Assembly: GCA_015680685.1 (NCBI GenBank)
Contig: MNCI01016050.1
Location: 190,014 to 254,013, forward strand
DNA: 64,000 nt
Direction of reading: 5' to 3'
Source of the DNA: Gnetum montanum
Lineage: Eukaryota > Streptophyta > Gnetopsida > Gnetales > Gnetaceae
Positions 58,700-64,000 of the stretch are shown here, one piece after another (positions within the stretch are counted from its first letter, which is position 1; every line of letters begins with the position of its first letter). A program made the translations under genes and the position numbers. Under the pieces are notes generated by a model. That model made no database searches. It saw only the letters and a list, made by a program, of their open reading frames with translations, and was not told the origin of the DNA.

Positions 58700-59600
58700 T
58701 TTGGACTAAGGGGATACTTTAGTCACATAGTTGCTTCCTAACTTGATGTAGGTTAGGGGGTGCGTAGGGTCTAGATTGCACTATCTAGTAGTCTCCTTGA
58801 CCTTTACTCACTATGTCAAATGGAAATTCTACCTAAAGGGTATCCTTTGGGAGGTCATTAGCTTCTTTTTCTCTTTTGGTTGTGCCTACCTCATGCTTCT
58901 CATTGTTTGTTGTAGGTGCATCATCAAAAAACTTAACTTTTGACCCTTGCTCCATATTTATGTTGTTGATGGCCAAAGGGGCAAAGTGGATCTATTGATG
59001 AATTGGAGAGGAGACAACTCATAACTAGGCTAGCCAACGTCTATGTAATATTAGGTTAAAGCCCGACATCTCTTCGATGACAATGAATTTAACAATGATA
59101 GGGAATTGTTCCCCTACTACAAAAGCTATAGTTATAGTGCCCTTGATGATGATATGTGATCCATTGAATGATTTTAAGCATGCAATTTTTGCTGGCTTGA
59201 TTTATTCTATGAGGCCTAGCTTGTCCATGACAGTGCATGGTATTATGTTTGTGGTTGCTCCATCATCAATGTATACTCTACGAATCTTACATTGCCTAAC
59301 GTGTATGGTAATGAACATAGGAGCTGTTATGACCTCACCCCTCTTGGGTTTGATCTTAATCTCTTCATTAAGGAATGCTAGGGATGTGGAACTCAATTCT
59401 TGTGGTGTAGGTGGCACCATCACTACATGGATGGAGGTCTCATATGCAAGGATGTCCTCTATAATAGGAATGGAGATCAACATCTGTGCTAGTAATTCAC
59501 AATGGGCAGATGAGGTTATGAATAGGTCATACAAGCTTAATGTTGTGTTCTTCTATTTGAGCACTTGTTTGACTTGGGCTAATGCATCCATGAAGTCTTT
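58700..59600 (-). pseudogene. Element C aspartic protease (decayed)
   Basis: The open piece 59,534-59,202 ends with IRRVYIDDGATTNIIPCTVM, matching the plant gypsy active site (VDDGA/VDSGA..N..P); the DDG form is common in this group. Past a stop the frame continues through LKSFNGSHIIIKGTITIAF, FIVIEEMSGFNLILHRRWLA (usual LLGRPWL) and SSPIHQ, a complete protease fold down to about 58,930. After that comes an acidic linker that should lead to RT but ends near 58,700. Protease would cleave the Gag-Pol polyprotein. Confidence 0.8.
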
Positions 59601-60480
59601 GCCATCAGCCATGTTTTTACTAGCCTTGACTTTTTCCATGTGGCCTAAGAGAAAAATCTCTCATGGAGGCAACCTAGGCTTTATTTACTTAGCTTGTTTA
59701 AGGGCCTCAATGCTCCCTAGCTATTTGCTCGCTATAGCCTCTTTAGTTTTTTTGGCCATAAGGATCGTACATATGGGAATTGATTTTGGTGGACCTAGCA
59801 CTCTTTGGTCTTAATGTTGCCTAACCATCTTATCTATATGATGCTCATTAGGTCCTCTATGTTGCCACCTTGAGGGCTTGCTAGTGTTGCCAACGAGGTT
59901 ACCCCTTGGAAAGGAAGGAACTGATGCATTGGCCACTACTAGGTTCCAAGCAAGTGAGGGGCTAACATTCCATTGCACTCAAACAATGAAGGGTGGCTAA
60001 ACCATGATTATTGACACAACTTGCAGGGGGACCCTAATAATGAATGACATTGTGAATGCTTGAGGTGGCACTCTAACTATGAAAGGGGGCCTTGAATCCA
60101 TGGGGGCCAAGGTGACCCTTGCACCATTAGAGGGTTCCCAAACCATGAATGGCTGCTACACTAGTTTTGGATTTCCATCAACATTAATAGCATTTATGAC
60201 ATAGCCAGCATCATCTACCTTTAGAGGGTCATTATACACCCTCATAAATTGGTTTTGAGGCTTGATCGAGTTTGCAATGTCAAGTAACAACTTACCTTTG
60301 TCAATCATCCTTTGTAGATTGTCTTAAAAGGCTATGCAAAAATCAATGTTATGGCCAGGAAACTAGTGGTAGTGGCAAAATCAATCTAGCCTAAAATGCC
60401 TTGGAATCAAGGGCTCATTTGGTGCCACCGATGGGGCATTCCTTAGTAACTCACAATATCTATCATGTTTCTTGTGGGCA
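59601..60480 (-). pseudogene. Element C zinc knuckle and Gag-protease linker
   Basis: A zinc-knuckle-like motif CHYH..PGHNIDFCIAF lies near 60,390-60,340, followed by LQRMIDKGKLLLDIANS, typical for the region after capsid in this group (C..H...GH.T..C..LK..I...I..G.L). Then come some 250 codons of Pro/Val-rich linker with few stops (VDDAGYVINAINVDGNPKLV). The ligand spacing differs slightly from textbook and a stop sits inside the motif. Confidence 0.65.
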
Positions 60481-61400
60481 TCCTTGGACATTTTCCTATA
60501 CTAGATGAGTCTAGATTTTAATAGTTTATCTAGCAACTCTAAAGGTTTTAATGGTAACAAGGTGAAATTAGAATAATCCTTGCACTCAAAGTTAGGCCTT
60601 GAAACAGCTTGGGTAATGGCCACCAAGGATGTAGTCTAGTTGGTTGCCCATGTGCTAGGGTTGGTAGCTTTGTTATTAGCTAAGGCTCCAGGCTATCTAG
60701 TTATCCCTCCTCGCATGTTGAGTTTTGTAGGCCACATAGGCTAGGTCCCTACTAGCTTTTGCTACATCTTATATGCTTTTGGTTTGGGTGAAGGCTTGGC
60801 TTAGGGATTGTAGGCCTAAGTAATACAGTTTTAACTTTATGAAGTTGTTGACTATGCCCTTAAAAATGGCCAAGATATGTGCTTCAGCTATCAACTCTTG
60901 TATTTCATTCAACAAGACACTCCAACACTGAATGAACTTTTGCATGAGCTCTAGGTGACCCTACTTCACTTGCATTAGTTGATCCAAGGTGGTCTTTGAC
61001 TTCAAGTTGTATTTGAAGTGTGTCACAAATTGGTCCAAGAGGTACTCCAAAGAGGAGATGGAGCTTTTGGGCAATACACGGTACCAATTTAATGCTTTGC
61101 TACTAAGTGACATGGCAAACACACATATGATGGCATGTGGCCATGCTTGCAATAGCAAACACTCCAACCTAAATGTGACTAGATGTGCAGTGGTGTTTCC
61201 CTCACCATTGTATTTGGTGAATTGAGGCAATGGGACCCCAATTGGAAGAGTTATAGGAGGGACCATAGAACTTATAGGGTTGTCCTGGTAGAAGTCCCCC
61301 ACTTTGACAATTTCAAAAGAGGCAGATTTGAGTCACTTTACCTCTTTTGTCAGGCTTTAGATCATCTAGAATACCTAGTCTAAGTTTTGAGACATTCTAA
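60481..61400 (-). pseudogene. Element C Gag capsid domain
   Basis: The open part 61,302-60,961 starts MGDFYQDNPISSMVPPITLP and has PLPQFTKYNGEGNTTAHLVT, FAMSLSSKALNWYRVLPKSS and SSLEYLLDQFVTHFKYNLK, the Retrotrans_gag order (KY.G...P..HL..F, F..SL.G.A..WY..L, SW..L...F...F). The next 400 bases downstream carry more decayed Gag. It forms the element particle. The first Met used here is not necessarily the true start. Confidence 0.82.
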
Positions 61401-62027
61401 CTAGCCATGCCAATTGTGTGATTTTTTGTTGGACTAGCTATGTGATCCATGGCTTGGTTGCAAGTTATAGAATCATAGAATGTGCTTGATGCATGGGTTG
61501 TGCTATAGGGATGGTAATCAAGGTAGGCAATGCATATGTTGGCTAGGCCAATGCCAAGGGTGCTGATGAAATAGGAATGATGTAGGGTTCCTGAGTCACT
61601 TGGGGCCTAGAAATGGACCCTATGTGGATGCATGGTTAAGCTAACCTAGTTGCTACATTCAGTGATGGCTGAATGGATGGCAACAATGCCATGAAAGGCA
61701 AGCTAAAGGGGGCTACTACATCATAATATGTATGTTGTGTCTAATGCATTGCAATCATAGGAATTGACCTAGGCCTGGTGGAGTAGGAAGGTGATGCAAG
61801 TGCTATGATCATCTCAAGGAGAATGGGTGAACAAAACTGTGGAAGAGCCAGACTAGGGATCTCCCATTAGAAGATGGTGTGAAAAGAGCCCTCATGCTTG
61901 GATTAGCTTTAAAATTTTCCTCTTCTTCTTATAGGGGCTCCTCATAGCCCATTCCTACATCACGCTCACCTGCTCAAATAATCTTAGCTAACATCCAATA
62001 GTAGGGCTCTATGAGTGGGATGATATC
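61401..62027 (-). other. Element C leader and possible primer site
   Basis: Untranslated leader between gag and the 5' LTR. On the minus strand the first bases after the LTR read GATATCATCCCACTC. A tRNA-Met-type site (TGGTATCAGAGC) is possible in a decayed form but the match is poor. Confidence 0.45.
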
Positions 62028-64000
62028 TGTGCCGACCGAAATCGTCGGTGCAAGGCTGGAACATTACAGGCACCGAAAGATCCACGGACAAGCACAGTCG
62101 ACCCTACCTCCGCTTGAGGGTAAGCTGGAATGGACGAAGGTAGAGTGCCCTGGATGGTCCGCACGTGAATCAAACAAGAACTTCCCCGAGCGCCACCGAA
62201 GTGTTATACACTGGGTTATGTGTAAATGGAGCGTAAACGGTGAAACAGGCGCAGACAGAGCGTAAGCGTAGATGGGCGTAAACAACGTTGGGTGAAAACA
62301 GCGTAAACCAAGATAGGCCCAGTGTAAGCGTGTACAGGCGTGAACAACGTAAACAGCGTAAACAAGTGTAAAGGGCGTAAGCAGATGTAAACGGCGTAAA
62401 TAGTGTGAGTGTACACGGACGCAGGCGGAGCGTAAACGTAAGCAGGCGTAAACGAAGCGTGGGCCAAATTGACATAAAACTGTAAAAGAACTTGCAACAA
62501 ACGTAAACAATGAATTACAGAGTCAAAATGTTGTGCACCGGTCTAACGCAGTCGTGTAGGGACACAAGGCGGACGTAAAGCCTCGATGGATGCAGGGATT
62601 CAGCTGGTTGGCACGGTAGGTGGAGTGCGGATTGTGCTCGGCGTACAGAACTTCCAACGTAAGCATAAGCGTAAGAGGGTTTATGGGCTCTTTTTTACAG
62701 CGTAATTGCTCTGGGTCTGCTCTGGTAAATTTTTGCGGACCTGGTAAATGCGGAAAACTGGGCTATTTATAGGGTTAGGGTTACCGGGAACATCGGACTG
62801 GGAGACACGTGGCGTATAGACCGGGCGTTACAATTTAGAAACATGGTATACGCTAGGCGTATATGCTACAACATGGTATACGCTGGGCGTATACGCTACA
62901 ATTTAGAAACATGGTATACGCTGGGCGTGGACTTGGATAGATGCTGGCGTATACGCTGGGGCGTATACGCTGATGGATGCTGGACGTCAACTTGCTTCAA
63001 TTCTTGCTCCTGTTGCACGTGCTGAGCATGCGTGTGAGGCGTGTATGCTGAGTGTCGGGCGTAGACGTCGGGCATAGACGACGGGCATAGACGCCGGGAG
63101 TAGACGTCGGCACAACACTTGGTTTAAAACTGGGCGTATACGCTAGGCATATACGCTGGCACAACACTTGGTAAAAACTAGGTGTTTCGATTCTCAAAAT
63201 TGCCCTGTGTGACTTCAAATGTAGCCAAAGTCGTCTGTGGGTCACGGGGATCTGCTTCTTGTTAGGCAAATGCTAAACTCAAAAATTTTTGTGGTGTTTC
63301 ATTGGCCCCTCTTTGTTGACGCTTGGAGGAATCGACCCGAGAAGCATCGACAAAGAAGCGCAAAACACCACAAGCAACTTGATAAAAGCTTTGTCCTTTG
63401 CCACTTGATCAGACATCATCGCACCGTGTTTAGTATTGTATGGGATTGAAAATGTGAGATTGGTAGCTGGTAGGAGAGAAGGGATTGTGGGAATTGGTGA
63501 CTGCCCAAGGGATCATGCTGGGAAAATGGGATGCTCAGGTGTGCGGCATGTCGGTCCTCGTCGATAGCCATTTTTTGGCAGACTCGGAACTCAGGCATGC
63601 GATGCTCGTCCTTTGGCAGAACAGTGCCCTTGGTTAGTGTTCAAGAGGACTTGTTGTCAATGCCAAAGCCACGGGGTAATGTCTGGCATTCTTTGGAGGA
63701 ACAGCACCCTTCTTTGGGGAAACTGTAAGCGATGTGCCAAAGCCATGCAACAGGATGTTTTTTGATTGCTTTTGACATGAGTACGTATTTTCAAGACCGA
63801 TACCTTCCCACCTGGGGCTTATATGGGAAGTGCCAAGGGTCCCGTTTTTTTTTTTTGAAATTTACCCTTGTACTCATGCGCGAGTATTGTGTTTTGTGCG
63901 TTGCGACTGCTGTAACGTTTCGTAGTGTGCAATATTTTGGTAAACAGATAGTGGATTTTCGGGGAATGGGGATGTGTGGGTTAACGGTTCGATTTAATCT
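62028..64000 (-). repeat. Element C 5' LTR (partial, CpG-rich)
   Basis: Begins TGTGCCGACCGAAATCG and continues past the window end. It matches the left LTR in at least two blocks in the same order. Unlike all other sequence in the window it is rich in CG dinucleotides (GCGTAAACGTAAGC, GTATACGCTGGGCG). Tandem words GCGTAAACAGCGTAAAC fill 62,230-62,460, and ATGGTATACGCTGGGCGTAT units of about 30-45 bases fill 62,840-62,980. A TATA box CCTATAAATAGCCC lies on the minus strand at 62,764-62,775. Open frames on either strand here reflect the repeats. Confidence 0.65.
62764..62775 (-). promoter_or_regulatory. TATA box in element C 5' LTR
   Basis: CCTATAAATAGC on the minus strand, within a block conserved with the left LTR. 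It would drive transcription toward gag. Confidence 0.6.

Larger units (their letters stand above)
45464..64000 (-). mobile_element. C: second Tat-like Ty3/gypsy element, interrupted, running off the window
   Basis: Reading right to left: 5' LTR (62,028 to beyond 64,000), leader, Gag, zinc knuckle, protease (to about 58,700), 6.2 kb of other sequence, then reverse transcriptase, gypsy RNase H, archaeal-type RNase H, integrase (to about 49,000), a short tandem repeat and the 3' LTR (from 45,464). The RT-gRH-aRH-INT order is the usual Tat arrangement. Protease and RT reading can be joined conceptually if 52,430-58,650 is left out, so that stretch is an insertion or the product of recombination between family members. 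Confidence 0.7.

Noticed and set aside
59077-59814. Plus-strand open frame of 245 codons, the longest without gaps
   Set aside because: It is the complementary strand of the protease and linker of element C, which show clear family motifs on the minus strand; this frame has none.
62011-62510. Several long overlapping open frames on both strands, some rich in Tyr, Thr and Leu
   Set aside because: All derive from the short GCGTAAAC tandem repeat in the right LTR of C; a repeat free of stop words opens all frames at once.
62845-63150. CRISPR-like array suggested by regularly spaced TATACGCTGGGCG words
   Set aside because: Spacing is irregular (about 15-60 bases), the words grade into each other, spacers are not unique, and the setting is a plant LTR.

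Overview
The window looks like intergenic DNA of a large, repeat-rich plant nuclear genome. It is AT-rich and dominated by old, nested, stop-ridden LTR retrotransposons of plant types: Ty3/gypsy Tat-like elements with two RNase H domains, gag-protease elements with a tRNA-Asp primer site, and Ty1/copia. I see no intact host gene, rRNA, tRNA or CRISPR array. The depth of decay and nesting would fit a gymnosperm or another giant genome, but that is inference.

Layout. (1) 1-4,474 is non-coding; 1,000-1,980 is an inverted, diverged copy of a repeat found again at 35.3-43.6 kb. (2) 4,475-24,976 is one giant Tat-like element, T1, on the minus strand: LTR, integrase, RNase H, reverse transcriptase, a second archaeal-type RNase H lying upstream of RT, protease, Gag, and an extra coiled-coil-rich ORF1 upstream of Gag. 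ORF1 is split by a nested 7.07-kb non-autonomous element A (14,214-21,281, minus) with LTRs, a tRNA-Asp-type PBS, Gag and protease but no pol. (3) 27,421-27,905 is a lone copia integrase fragment. 28,576-34,038 is a copia element E (plus) with two LTRs and Gag only. (4) 35,584-41,659 is element B, a second, internally deleted relative of A, inserted into a decamer-like repeat and containing a 632-bp assembly gap. (5) 41,660-45,463 is a repeat with a periodic hairpin motif. (6) 45,464-64,000 is a second Tat-like element, C (minus), whose 5' LTR runs off the window. Between its protease and RT lie about 6.2 kb of foreign sequence carrying a decayed, intron-containing gene in the opposite orientation (54,315-57,962, plus).

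The most notable items are this spliced antisense gene inside C, the unusual PR-aRH-RT order of T1, the ORF1 frame that continues across the nested insertion, and the gag-protease-only A/B family. All coding regions are broken. Many lost catalytic residues are G-to-A changes on the element coding strand, as expected from long-term deamination of methylated cytosines. All domain calls come from reading translations by eye; no database search was possible.
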